Source: Acidobacteriota bacterium
Lineage (GTDB): Bacteria > Acidobacteriota > Terriglobia > Bryobacterales > Bryobacteraceae
Reading direction: 5' to 3'
DNA: 64,000 nucleotides
NCBI GenBank assembly: GCA_029776225.1
Contig: JAKOTR010000053.1
Span: 372,001 to 436,000, forward strand
Made by a program: the position numbers and the translations under genes. Of this stretch, positions 43,386 through 51,480 are shown in pieces (the first letter of the stretch is position 1; each line of letters begins with the position of its first letter). The notes under the pieces are model-generated. The model saw only the letters and a list, made by a program, of their open reading frames with translations, was not told the DNA's origin and searched no databases.

Positions 43386-44376
43386 CAAACCGAAAGTGGT
43401 AGTCGTAACCGGGGCCGGAGCCGGACTGGGTCGAGCGATCGCCAGGCGGTTCGCGAAAGACAAGGCCCGCATCGGCCTGTTCGGGCGCGACAACGCTCGC
43501 CTCGAGGCGGCGCGCCGCGAAGTTGAGGCGGCCGGGGGCGCGGCGCTCGCGCTGCCAACCGATGTGGCCGATGCCGGCCAGGTGGAGGCTGCGGCGGAAG
43601 CCGTGGAGCGAGCATTCGGCCCGATCGATATATGGGTCAATAACGCCATGGTCACGGTCTTTTCCCCGTTTTCCGAGATCAAGCCCGAGGAATACCGGAG
43701 AGCCACCGAGGTCACTTATCTGGGCACGGTTTACGGGACCATGGCCGCTCTCAAGCGCATGGCGCCGCGCGATGACGGCGTGATCGTCCAGGTGGGCTCG
43801 GCTCTCGCCTACCGCTCCATTCCGCTTCAGGCGCCCTACTGCGGGGCGAAGGCCGCCATCCGCGCCTTCACCGGTTCGGTTCGAACCGAGCTGCTCCACA
43901 ATGGCAGCCGGGTTCACATCACGATGGTGCAGATGCCGGCACTGAACACACCGCAGTTCGACTGGTGCCGGTCGCGCCTGCCGAATCACCCCCAGCCCGT
44001 GCCTCCGGTATATCAGCCGGAGGTGGGGGCCGAGGCGGTGGTTTGGGCTGCCGCCAACCGGCGCAGGGAGGTTTACGTAGGGTGGCCGACCGTTGTCTCG
44101 ATCATCGGGAACAAGATCGCCCCGGGTCTGCTCGACAGATACCTGGCCAGAACAGGCTACAAGTCGCAGCAGACCGGTGAGCCTGTCGCTCCGGACAGGC
44201 CTGACAACCTCTTCGAACCGGTGAGGGGAGATTTCGCGGCGCGCGGAGCCTTCAGCGCCAGGGCTCAAGAGCGCAGTACCCAGCTATGGATGACCACGCA
44301 CCGTACCTGGCTGCTGCTGTGCGCGAGCGGATTCGCGATTGCCGCCGGCGCAGCACTGCGCCGCAAGAGCCGGTAG
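43378..44376 (+). CDS. Short-chain dehydrogenase/reductase with C-terminal membrane tail
   Basis: 332 residues. The N-terminal Rossmann motif is VTGAGAGLGRAIA, the active site Ser is in QVGSALAY and the Tyr-x3-Lys pair is in APYCGAKAAIRAF. Classical SDRs have about 250 residues; here a 70-residue extension ends in WLLLCASGFAIAAGAALRRK, a hydrophobic tail followed by positive charges. It overlaps the FAD dehydrogenase gene by eight bases, and both products end in a membrane tail. A joint membrane-bound oxidation path is inferred. The substrate is unknown. Confidence 0.88.
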   Translation: MPDKPKVVVVTGAGAGLGRAIARRFAKDKARIGLFGRDNARLEAARREVEAAGGAALALPTDVADAGQVEAAAEAVERAFGPIDIWVNNAMVTVFSPFSEIKPEEYRRATEVTYLGTVYGTMAALKRMAPRDDGVIVQVGSALAYRSIPLQAPYCGAKAAIRAFTGSVRTELLHNGSRVHITMVQMPALNTPQFDWCRSRLPNHPQPVPPVYQPEVGAEAVVWAAANRRREVYVGWPTVVSIIGNKIAPGLLDRYLARTGYKSQQTGEPVAPDRPDNLFEPVRGDFAARGAFSARAQERSTQLWMTTHRTWLLLCASGFAIAAGAALRRKSR

Positions 44377-44403
44377 CTCACTTCTGTGAATTGCCTCAGG
44401 AAC

Positions 44404-44409
44404 TATACT
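44404..44409 (+). promoter_or_regulatory. Candidate -10 box before the small membrane protein
   Basis: TATACT at 44404-44409 lies 23 bases upstream of the TTG start at 44433 and directly abuts the alternative ATG at 44415. With this box the RNA would begin near 44416, which favours the TTG start and its GGGAGGAG binding site. Confidence 0.3.
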
Positions 44410-44432
44410 GACTGATGGGAGGAGCTAGCGAA

Positions 44433-44969
44433 TTGCGCCTTGAAAACCGGAGGCGGGGCGGTGTTCTGGCCGGTGTACTCGCCGCCTTCGTCGTTCTGGC
44501 CATCCTGTTCGTGGGCGCGTCCATCTTCCTCGGCCTGTTTATGGCGCGCCACGTCCGCGTCGAGGAATCGTCTTCGGAGCGCGGGAAAGTGGTGCGTTTC
44601 GAAACCCCGGTCGGCTCGATGCGCGTTCGCGAGGCCGGCAGCCCGGACGATCTCCGGCGCCTCGGCCTCCCGGTCTACCCCGGCGCGGCGGTCGCTCCCG
44701 GTGAAGGGAAAACTGTCAATTTGGAGTTTCAGCTCGGCGACGAAAAGAACTTCAACGTCTCAGCGGCCGATTACACGACCGCCGATTCCGTTGCGAACGT
44801 CAGCGCCTTCTATCGCCAGGAACTGCCGGACTGGAGTTTCACCATGCGCGACGGCCGCGTCGAAATGCGGCACTCCGAAGGCGGGTATCAGACGGTAATC
44901 GCGATTCGGGAGCAGGGCGGCGTCACCCACATCTCGCTGGTCCAGATCGGCGAGCCTCTCGAAAACTGA
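44433..44969 (+). CDS. Membrane-anchored protein of unknown function
   Basis: 178 residues from the TTG at 44433; an ATG at 44415 would add six. GGGAGGAG eight bases before the TTG, and a -10 box that places the RNA start near the ATG, favour the TTG. A single helix (GVLAGVLAAFVVLAILFVGA) anchors the protein, followed by a soluble, probably periplasmic domain with SVANVSAFYRQELPDWSF, a pattern seen in DUF4878-like or lipoprotein domains, but I cannot name the family. It ends 10 bases before the convergent Ku gene. Confidence 0.6.
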   Translation: MRLENRRRGGVLAGVLAAFVVLAILFVGASIFLGLFMARHVRVEESSSERGKVVRFETPVGSMRVREAGSPDDLRRLGLPVYPGAAVAPGEGKTVNLEFQLGDEKNFNVSAADYTTADSVANVSAFYRQELPDWSFTMRDGRVEMRHSEGGYQTVIAIREQGGVTHISLVQIGEPLEN

Positions 44970-44979
44970 ACTCCCCGGT

Positions 44980-45843
44980 TCACGCTGAGGCTTTCTTCGC
45001 GGAGCGTTTCCTTGGCGCGGGAGCCGGGGCGGCTTCATCGATAGCGCGCACTTCGGCGGCGGGTTTCGCCGGCTTGCGGGGCAGAGCCGCCAGGCTTTTC
45101 TGCAAAGCTTCCATCAGGTCGACCACCGGCGCTAAGCGCGGTGCGGTCGCGGGCGTCACTTCCAGACCCTGCCGCTTGGTCTCTAACATCTCCCGCACCC
45201 TGTGCTGGTATTCATCGCGGTACTTGGAGGGATCAAAGGGCGCGGCAAGGGTTTCCACGAGGCGTTTGGCCAGCTCCACTTCCTGCGGCTTCACCTCGAC
45301 ATCGGAGGGCTGCCCGTATTCGGCCACCTGGCGCACCTCTTCGGCGTAATACATCGTATGCAGCGTCAGGCCGTTGCCGTGCGGCTGCATAATCACGAGG
45401 TGCTCCCGCTGGTGCATGGCCACCTTCGCCAAAGCCGCGTATCCGGAGGCGCGCATCGTTTCGACCAGCAGGTGATAGGCCTTGCGGCCCGGCTCTTCCG
45501 GCACGACGTAGTACGAAGTGTCGAAAAACAGCGAGGGGATCTCCTGCGCCTTCACGAACTCAAGGATCTCCATCGTCCGGGCCGATTCGGGCGCGATCTT
45601 CTCCAGGTCATCGTCGTCGATCAGGACGTAGCGGTCCTTTTCGTACTCGTATCCCTTAACGATCTCCTCGCGCTCAACCTTGCGGTCGCACACCGGACAG
45701 TACAGCCACTGGCGGATTCGCGATTTGCATTCCTTGTGAAGCTGGTTGAAACTGATCCGCTCGCTGCGCGCCGCCGCGAACAGGCGGACGGGAACGGACA
45801 GCAGTCCAAACGTGATGTACCCTTTCCAGACGGTGGAAGCCAT
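44980..45843 (-). CDS. ku: Ku protein (non-homologous end joining)
   Basis: 287 residues with the typical start ASTVWKGYITFGLLSVPVRL, FNQLHKECKSRIRQWLYCPV near residue 35 and the ring-forming core around DTSYYVVPEEPGRKAYHLLV. Ku homodimers slide onto DNA ends and recruit the ligase LigD. The C-terminal extension is Pro/Ala/Lys rich, a common basic tail for DNA binding. No ligD gene occurs in the window, although the two are often adjacent. It is convergent with the small membrane protein gene. Confidence 0.95.
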   Translation of the reverse strand: MASTVWKGYITFGLLSVPVRLFAAARSERISFNQLHKECKSRIRQWLYCPVCDRKVEREEIVKGYEYEKDRYVLIDDDDLEKIAPESARTMEILEFVKAQEIPSLFFDTSYYVVPEEPGRKAYHLLVETMRASGYAALAKVAMHQREHLVIMQPHGNGLTLHTMYYAEEVRQVAEYGQPSDVEVKPQEVELAKRLVETLAAPFDPSKYRDEYQHRVREMLETKRQGLEVTPATAPRLAPVVDLMEALQKSLAALPRKPAKPAAEVRAIDEAAPAPAPRKRSAKKASA

Positions 45844-45958
45844 TTGTGTCGTCGCCCTCTGTTTGCAGCCAGTTTAGCACGCCGGGGTTGCCTGGCCGCT
45901 TGCATGGCGTCCAACCGCCCGTTGGGTATATTGAGCACATGCCGGTAGTGCGAAATGC

Positions 45959-46348
45959 TCAAGCCGCCGCCGTCTGCGTCTCCTGTCCGAGAACACGCTG
46001 CACGGAGCGAAGGAGTTGAGCCGGACTGTAGGGCTTCTCCAAAAAGCCGGCGGCCGGCCCGCCGGATTCGGTGAGAAGCGCCGCCGGGCTTCCATCTCCG
46101 CTGGTGACCAGCACCTTAACGCGTGAACTGATCTGTTTGATACTGAGAAGCACGTCCTCGCCGTCCAAATCCTCGAGGCGCCAGTCCAGCAGAACAAGCG
46201 CGATCTCCTCCCCCGCCTGTCTCAACATGGAAAGCGCCTCTGCGCCTGTAGTAGCCGTCAGGACGTGATAACCCCGCCGCTCCAATGCCAATCGAGTCAC
46301 TCCGAGCACAAGGGGATCGTCGTCCACACATAGAACCGTTGCCGCCAT
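45959..46348 (-). CDS. Stand-alone response regulator receiver protein
   Basis: 129 residues forming a single receiver domain. The acidic pocket is VLCVDDDP, the phosphoacceptor Asp lies in LLDWRLED, the Thr/Ser switch in VLVTSGDG and the Lys in FLEKPYSPAQL. No output domain follows, so it must act on another protein or as a phosphate relay. GGAGGGG lies upstream of the ATG, and two perfect inverted repeats stand between this gene and glnE. No histidine kinase is encoded nearby. Confidence 0.9.
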   Translation of the reverse strand: MAATVLCVDDDPLVLGVTRLALERRGYHVLTATTGAEALSMLRQAGEEIALVLLDWRLEDLDGEDVLLSIKQISSRVKVLVTSGDGSPAALLTESGGPAAGFLEKPYSPAQLLRSVQRVLGQETQTAAA

Positions 46349-46382
46349 CGAGTGCCCCTCCTGTGTGCGATTAACCAGATGC

Positions 46383-46425
46383 TAGCACGGATCCCGCGGC
46401 GGCGTGCTACTCGCGAATTCGCGAG
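46383..46425 (-). promoter_or_regulatory. Two adjacent inverted repeats between glnE and the receiver gene
   Basis: CTCGCGAATTCGCGAG (46410-46425) is a perfect 16-bp palindrome. Directly next to it TAGCACG (46383-46389) and CGTGCTA (46403-46409) form a second perfect repeat with a 13-base spacer. They lie 35-77 bases upstream of the receiver ATG on the minus strand and 35 bases or more past the glnE stop. They could be an operator for the receiver gene or a double hairpin ending the glnE transcript. Confidence 0.4.
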
Positions 46426-46459
46426 CTTTTAATGGGAAAAGCGCGCAGCGGCGCGTGGA

Positions 46460-49375
46460 TTATGAAACAGCCGCAGACTTGAATAGCCGGTCAAAAAACT
46501 CCCGCGTGCGCGTTTGAATCTGAGCCAGTTCCAGATCGAGCGGCTGGTCGTGCAGGTGATCCGGCGTCCAGCGCTGCACGAGTGAGGTGAGCATTTCCAG
46601 TTGCGATCCGGCGGCGGGCAGGTCGCCTTCCGTGTGCCCGCTCAACACCCGGAGGCCGTGGTCCAGCGCGCGGTAGAAGGTGGCGGCGTCGCGGAGGAAA
46701 TCCGCATCCTGCCTTTCCAGGTGGCCCATCTTCTCGATGACGTCGATGCGCGCCGGCGTGTTCAACACCTTGAAGAAAATGCCGGCCCCTTTCAAGCGCA
46801 GATACATCAGCGCGAAATCGATGTCGTAGTATCCGCCCTGCCCCGCCTTGAGAGGATTTCCGCCGCCCTGCTCCTTTTCCAGCTTCATCCGCATCTGCAT
46901 GAGCTGCCGGCGCGAGCGCCAGCTCTGCCCGTAGCGGCGCCAGTTCACTTCCTGCAATTCGTTCAAGAAGCGCGTGCCACGCTCGATGTCGCCCGCCACC
47001 GCGCGGGTCTTCATGTAGGTGATGCCTTCCCACGCCTGGGCGGTAGTGGCGAAGTAATCCTTGTAGCTGGACACGGGCTGCACCAGCGCGCCTTCGCGGC
47101 CGTTCGGTCTGAGCCGCGTGTCCACCGCGAACATCACGCCGTCGCCGGTGTACGCGCTGATGATGCTGATCATCCGCTCGGCTACGCGCGTCCAGAACAT
47201 AAGTTCCCGGACGTCCTCATCCGGGATGACAAAAACCAGGTCCGCGTCCGACCCCATGTCGAACTCACGCATCCCGAGCCGCCCCATCGTGATCACCATC
47301 ATCTGCTCGGACGGTGCGTAATCCGGAGAGGCAGGCGGATGCTTCGCGGCGACCTCAGCCACGGCCATGCGGTACGTCGCGCGGATGACCGCATCCGCCA
47401 GTTCCGAAGTGCGCTCCAGCGTGGTGAAGATCGGAGTTTCGAGGCAGATGCTCTCACACTGTATGCGGAACATCTCCCGGCGGAAGAAGCGGCGCAGCTC
47501 GGTGGCGTCGTCCAGCTCGGGGATCACGTCCTGATAGGGCACATCCGGCCGGGAGTCCTCGCGCATCGCGCGAACTTCAGCGATCAGCTCCGGCGTTCGT
47601 ATGAGCTGCTCGGCGAGATACGGGCTGTGTTCGAAGATGTCGATGACGTGCCTGGCCAGGGTGGAGTCCGTGTTCATCCACTCCATCCACTCCGGCCGGT
47701 GCACGATGCGCTCCAGAAAGTGCTCGAAATAGGTGCGCCCGCGGCGCAGGTTCACCCGGGAGAGCGTGCCCGCAAGGTTCGGCGCGCACTGATCCAGAAA
47801 TCGGACCAGGTTGCTGGCAGGTTCCTGGGGACCCGGTTCCTCGACCTGCAGCCGCGGCTCCAGCGGCGGCTCGGGCGCTTGCGCAGGCGCGGGCGGGCCG
47901 TAGTAAATCGGCTGCTGGGCGTGGATGACGCGCTCGTAGATCTCCTGCACTTCCTCCAGGTGTTGATTCACCTGGCGGAGCAGGAGGTCCGCGGAAGGCG
48001 CGGCGCCGATCTGCGCCGCCGGCATCTCGCGGGCCAACACGTCGAGGATTTCCTTCCGGTTGGGCAGTAGATGGGTCTGGCGGTCGTCGTAAATTTGCAG
48101 CCGGTGCTCCAGCGTCCGCAGGAACTGATAAGCCGAGGCCAGCCGCGAGTACTCGGTGTCGGAAAGCAGGTCCTTGTCGCGCAGCCGGAACAGCGCCAGC
48201 AGCGTTCCGCCGTGCCGCACCCATTTTTCCCGGCCGCCGTGCAACCGCTGGAGACACTGCACCAGGAACTCGATATCGCGAATCCCGCCGGGCGCCAGCT
48301 TGATATTGAAACCGCGAGAAGCGCTGCGGCGGGCAGCCAGCTTTTCGCCGATCCGCTCCCGCGTCGCCGACGCCTCCTCCACAACCGAAAAGTCGAGCGT
48401 GCTCGAATAAATCAGCGGGTCGACGAATTCCAGCAGCTCCTCACCCGGCTGCCGCTCACCGGCCGACACCCGGGCCTTGATCAGCATCTGCAATTCCCAG
48501 TCGCGCGCCCGGCTCTGGTAGTAGCTTTTCGCTCCCTCGAGCGACATGCAGACTTCGCCGAGGCGGCCGTCCGGCCTCAGGCGCAAGTCCACCCGGTACG
48601 GCGTGCCCGCGCTGGTATAGGTGGAAAGCAGATCGGTAAGCTGGTTGGCGACCTTCTTGTAAAATTCCTTGTTTGAAATTCGCTGCGGTCCGGGGGTTTC
48701 GCCGTTGCTCCCGTAAATGAACATCAGGTCGATGTCCGAACTGTAGTTGAGCTCTTTTCCCCCCAGCTTTCCGAGCGAGATGATGGAGAAACCCGCGTCC
48801 GTGGGCCGGCCGTAGCGCGCGGCCAACTGTTCGCTGATGCGCCGGTAACAGACGTCGAGGACCGCATCCGCGAGGCTCGATAGCTCTTCGGTGGTTTCCG
48901 GCAGCGTGCCAAGCCCCATCACATCGCGCGCCAGAATGCGCAGGATCTGGCGACGCCGGAACACGGCGATCGAGAGCGGTGTGGGAACGCGGCTGCCCTC
49001 GGCCTGGAGTTCGGCTTCCAGCCGCTCCGCGTAGTCCTCCGCAGTCAGCACCCTGTAAAGGTCGCCGCTCGCGACGAGTTCATCCACCCACTCGGGATGA
49101 ACCAGTATCGCCTCGGAAAGGAACCGGCTGTGGGAAAAGACCGCGACCAGCACCTGGAGAGCGGCGTTCGACCCGGTGAGGCGATGAAAGGCGTCGGGCT
49201 GCTCGCGCTGCAAGCGGTCGAAGAAGTGCAGAGCGTCGTCCGGATCGGCGCAGGCCCTCACCAGCGCGTAAAGCCGCGCCTGCAGGTCCTCCGAAACGTG
49301 CTCGCAAAGGTTCTGCACATTAGCGGCAGCGCGCTCGGGGTCGCGGAACTCGACCTCTTTGAGGAGTGCCCGCAT
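46460..49375 (-). CDS. glnE: Glutamine synthetase adenylyltransferase/removase
   Basis: GlnE attaches AMP to, and removes it from, a Tyr of glutamine synthetase in response to PII and glutamine. The 971 residues match the family and contain two nucleotidyltransferase domains. The N-terminal (removing) one has SLGKLGGKELNYSSDIDLMF, and the C-terminal (adding) one has TMGRLGMREFDMGSDADLVF. In both, the DxD pair is intact. A regulatory helical part lies between them. It is on the same strand as glnA, separated by the MOSC gene, and GlnA carries the target Tyr. No PII gene is present in the window. Confidence 0.96.
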   Translation of the reverse strand: MRALLKEVEFRDPERAAANVQNLCEHVSEDLQARLYALVRACADPDDALHFFDRLQREQPDAFHRLTGSNAALQVLVAVFSHSRFLSEAILVHPEWVDELVASGDLYRVLTAEDYAERLEAELQAEGSRVPTPLSIAVFRRRQILRILARDVMGLGTLPETTEELSSLADAVLDVCYRRISEQLAARYGRPTDAGFSIISLGKLGGKELNYSSDIDLMFIYGSNGETPGPQRISNKEFYKKVANQLTDLLSTYTSAGTPYRVDLRLRPDGRLGEVCMSLEGAKSYYQSRARDWELQMLIKARVSAGERQPGEELLEFVDPLIYSSTLDFSVVEEASATRERIGEKLAARRSASRGFNIKLAPGGIRDIEFLVQCLQRLHGGREKWVRHGGTLLALFRLRDKDLLSDTEYSRLASAYQFLRTLEHRLQIYDDRQTHLLPNRKEILDVLAREMPAAQIGAAPSADLLLRQVNQHLEEVQEIYERVIHAQQPIYYGPPAPAQAPEPPLEPRLQVEEPGPQEPASNLVRFLDQCAPNLAGTLSRVNLRRGRTYFEHFLERIVHRPEWMEWMNTDSTLARHVIDIFEHSPYLAEQLIRTPELIAEVRAMREDSRPDVPYQDVIPELDDATELRRFFRREMFRIQCESICLETPIFTTLERTSELADAVIRATYRMAVAEVAAKHPPASPDYAPSEQMMVITMGRLGMREFDMGSDADLVFVIPDEDVRELMFWTRVAERMISIISAYTGDGVMFAVDTRLRPNGREGALVQPVSSYKDYFATTAQAWEGITYMKTRAVAGDIERGTRFLNELQEVNWRRYGQSWRSRRQLMQMRMKLEKEQGGGNPLKAGQGGYYDIDFALMYLRLKGAGIFFKVLNTPARIDVIEKMGHLERQDADFLRDAATFYRALDHGLRVLSGHTEGDLPAAGSQLEMLTSLVQRWTPDHLHDQPLDLELAQIQTRTREFFDRLFKSAAVS

Positions 49376-49406
49376 AGTGATCCGGCATAGAGATTATAGC
49401 CCGCCG

Positions 49407-49892
49407 CTAGACCGCAATCTCCGCGAGCACAATCGGGTCGCCCGCGCGAACCCAGCCGGGCTTCAGCACCGCCGCATAGAAGCCGCTCAGTCCCCAGGCC
49501 GGATGGCCCGGCTGCATGTCCTTTTCGTAGATCTCGGTTTTCAATTGCGGGGAGTACACGTCGAGGCTCTTGCAGGCCCGGCGCAGCCTTGTAAGCTCCA
49601 CGATCGCTTCTCCGATCCGGAACCGCTGCCCGCCGCGGAGCATGCGCCTGTCCAGTCCGCGCGTGGTCAGGTTTTCGCCCAGCGCGCCGTAGAACAAGGG
49701 ATAGCCGCGGGCAACCAGTTCGTCGATGCCCTCCGCCGTAATCAGAAGAACGGCCTGCAGCGGGCCTCCGTGAACCTCCGGATGCGCGACCGAGTCCCCC
49801 TCAAATCCGAGCGGGGTCAAGAACGCCTCCGGGACCGGCCGCTTGGGCAGTCCGCCCGGGGAAAGGTTGATTTGAAGTATGGTGCCTTGCAA
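49407..49892 (-). CDS. MOSC domain protein
   Basis: 161 residues consisting of one MOSC domain, a beta-barrel found in molybdenum cofactor sulfurases and in YiiM-type proteins. The start GTILQINLSPGGLPKRPVPE, the DSVAHPEVHGGPLQAVLLIT segment and the conserved Cys in RRACKSLDVY that carries the sulfur are all present. It stands alone without an N-terminal partner domain, so it resembles YiiM/YuaD rather than full sulfurases. It lies 31 bases from glnE and 72 bases behind glnA, after terminator-like hairpins. Confidence 0.9.
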   Translation of the reverse strand: MQGTILQINLSPGGLPKRPVPEAFLTPLGFEGDSVAHPEVHGGPLQAVLLITAEGIDELVARGYPLFYGALGENLTTRGLDRRMLRGGQRFRIGEAIVELTRLRRACKSLDVYSPQLKTEIYEKDMQPGHPAWGLSGFYAAVLKPGWVRAGDPIVLAEIAV

Positions 49893-49902
49893 TGTTTAAC
49901 TC

Positions 49903-49927
49903 GCGGGCCGGGGCAGACCCGGCCCGC
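49903..49927 (-). terminator. Strong GC hairpin between glnA and the MOSC gene
   Basis: GCGGGCCGGG (49903-49912) and CCCGGCCCGC (49918-49927) form a perfect ten-pair stem over a five-base loop. It lies downstream of glnA on the minus strand. The following T tract is short, so termination or attenuation between glnA and the MOSC gene is likely but not certain. Confidence 0.5.
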
Positions 49928-49951
49928 TCTCTCAAGAACAGTAAAACGAAG

Positions 49952-49968
49952 CTAACCTGGCAGGTTAG
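49952..49968 (-). terminator. Hairpin with T-rich tail overlapping the glnA stop codon
   Basis: CTAACCT (49952-49958) pairs with AGGTTAG (49962-49968), a perfect seven-pair stem with a GGC loop that includes the TAA stop of glnA. On the minus strand it is followed by CTTCGTTTTACTG, giving a short T run as in intrinsic terminators. Confidence 0.55.
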
Positions 49969-51374
49969 ATGTCGTAGTATAGCGCGAACTCGTACGGATG
50001 CGGGCGCAGCCGTACTGCCTCAGCCTCGTTCTTGCGCTTGTAGTCGATGTACGCTTCGATCATCTCCTCGGTGAACACGTCGCCTTTCATCAGGAAGCCG
50101 TGGTCCTCTTCGAGGCAGGTCAGCGCCTCGTCCAGCGACGCCGGCATCGCCGGAACATCCCGCAGCTCCTCCGGAGACAGGTCGTAGATGTCCTTGTCGA
50201 GCGGCTCACCGGGATTGATCTTGTTCAGCACGCCGTCCAGTCCGGCCATCATCATCGCCGCGAAAGCGAGGTAGGGGTTGGCCGAGGGATCCGGCGGGCG
50301 GAACTCGATGCGCTTTGCCTTCGGGTTCGAGGAGTACATCGGAATACGGACCGCCGCCGAACGGTTGCGCCGCGAGTACGCCAGGTTCACCGGCGCTTCA
50401 TAGCCCGGCACCAGGCGCTTGTAGCTGTTCGTCGTCGGGGCGATGATCGCCGACAGCGCCCGCGCGTGCTTCAGCAGCCCGCCGATGTACCACAGCGCCA
50501 ACTGGCTCAGCCCCGCGTAGCAGTCCCCCGCAAACAACGGCTGCCCGTCTTTCCACAGGCTCTGGTGGCAGTGCATCCCGCTCCCGTTATCGCCGAAGAT
50601 CGGCTTCGGCATGAACGTCACCGTCTTGCCGTACTGGTTCGCCACATTGCGGATGCAGTATTTGTAAAGCAGGATTGCATCGGCGGATCTGACCAGCGAA
50701 TCGAACTTCAGGTCGATCTCAGCCTGCCCACCCGTCGCCACTTCGTGGTGATGGCATTCCACAGTCAGGCCGCAGCGGAGCATGGTCTGCACCATCTCGC
50801 TGCGCAGGTCCTGGTAATGATCGGTCGGCGGCACGGGGAAATAGCCTTCCTTGTAGCGCGGCCGGTATCCCAGATTGTCCTTCTCCCGCCCCGAATTCCA
50901 GCGGCCTTCCTCGGCGTCGATGAAGTAAAATCCGCAGTGCTGGTTCTGATCGAACCGGATGTTGTCGAAGATGAAGAACTCAGCCTCGGCGCCAAAGTAA
51001 GCCGTGTCGGCGATGCCGGAATTCGCCAGGTACATCTCGGCTTTCTTGGCGATCCAACGCGGATCCCGCTCGTAGTGCTGGTGCGTGATGGGGTCGACCA
51101 CATCGCTGGTCATCACCAGCGTGGGTACTTCGGCAAACGGATCCATGAACGCCGTGTTCGGATCGGGTATCAGCAGCATGTCGCTCTCGCTGATGGCCGC
51201 CCAGGCACGGATGCTCGATCCGTCGAAGCCGAAGCCTTCTTCGAACGACTCCTCGCTCAACTGGGTGATCGGGTACGATACGTGATGCCACAGGCCGGGG
51301 ATGTCGGCGAAGCGCAGGTCGACTTGCTTGGCATCGTTTTTCTTTGCAAATTCCAATACTTCTTTAGGGCTCAT
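49965..51374 (-). CDS. glnA: Type I glutamine synthetase
   Basis: GlnA makes glutamine from glutamate, ammonia and ATP as a dodecamer. The 469 residues match type I-beta. The N-terminal beta-grasp part has [20 protein letters not shown], and later motifs include [40 protein letters not shown] and [12 protein letters not shown]. The adenylylation site is present: Tyr397 in [14 protein letters not shown], exactly at the classical position. GlnE, the modifying enzyme, is encoded 589 bases further along the same strand. It is divergent from xseA. Confidence 0.98.
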   Translation of the reverse strand: MSPKEVLEFAKKNDAKQVDLRFADIPGLWHHVSYPITQLSEESFEEGFGFDGSSIRAWAAISESDMLLIPDPNTAFMDPFAEVPTLVMTSDVVDPITHQHYERDPRWIAKKAEMYLANSGIADTAYFGAEAEFFIFDNIRFDQNQHCGFYFIDAEEGRWNSGREKDNLGYRPRYKEGYFPVPPTDHYQDLRSEMVQTMLRCGLTVECHHHEVATGGQAEIDLKFDSLVRSADAILLYKYCIRNVANQYGKTVTFMPKPIFGDNGSGMHCHQSLWKDGQPLFAGDCYAGLSQLALWYIGGLLKHARALSAIIAPTTNSYKRLVPGYEAPVNLAYSRRNRSAAVRIPMYSSNPKAKRIEFRPPDPSANPYLAFAAMMMAGLDGVLNKINPGEPLDKDIYDLSPEELRDVPAMPASLDEALTCLEEDHGFLMKGDVFTEEMIEAYIDYKRKNEAEAVRLRPHPYEFALYYDI

Positions 51375-51480
51375 TCATCCTCCCGTGGGTGGGTAGACTT
51401 AGGGTGGGGATGCCGCAACCGCAATTGTTTTCTAGAATAGCGGAAGGAGATTCCCGCGTCAACAGGAAACATCAAACCGA

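Noticed and set aside
49998-51440. 480-codon frame antisense to glnA
   Set aside because: No homology-like features; glnA on the other strand is unambiguous. The same reasoning removes the antisense frames over glnE, maeB and the FAD dehydrogenase.
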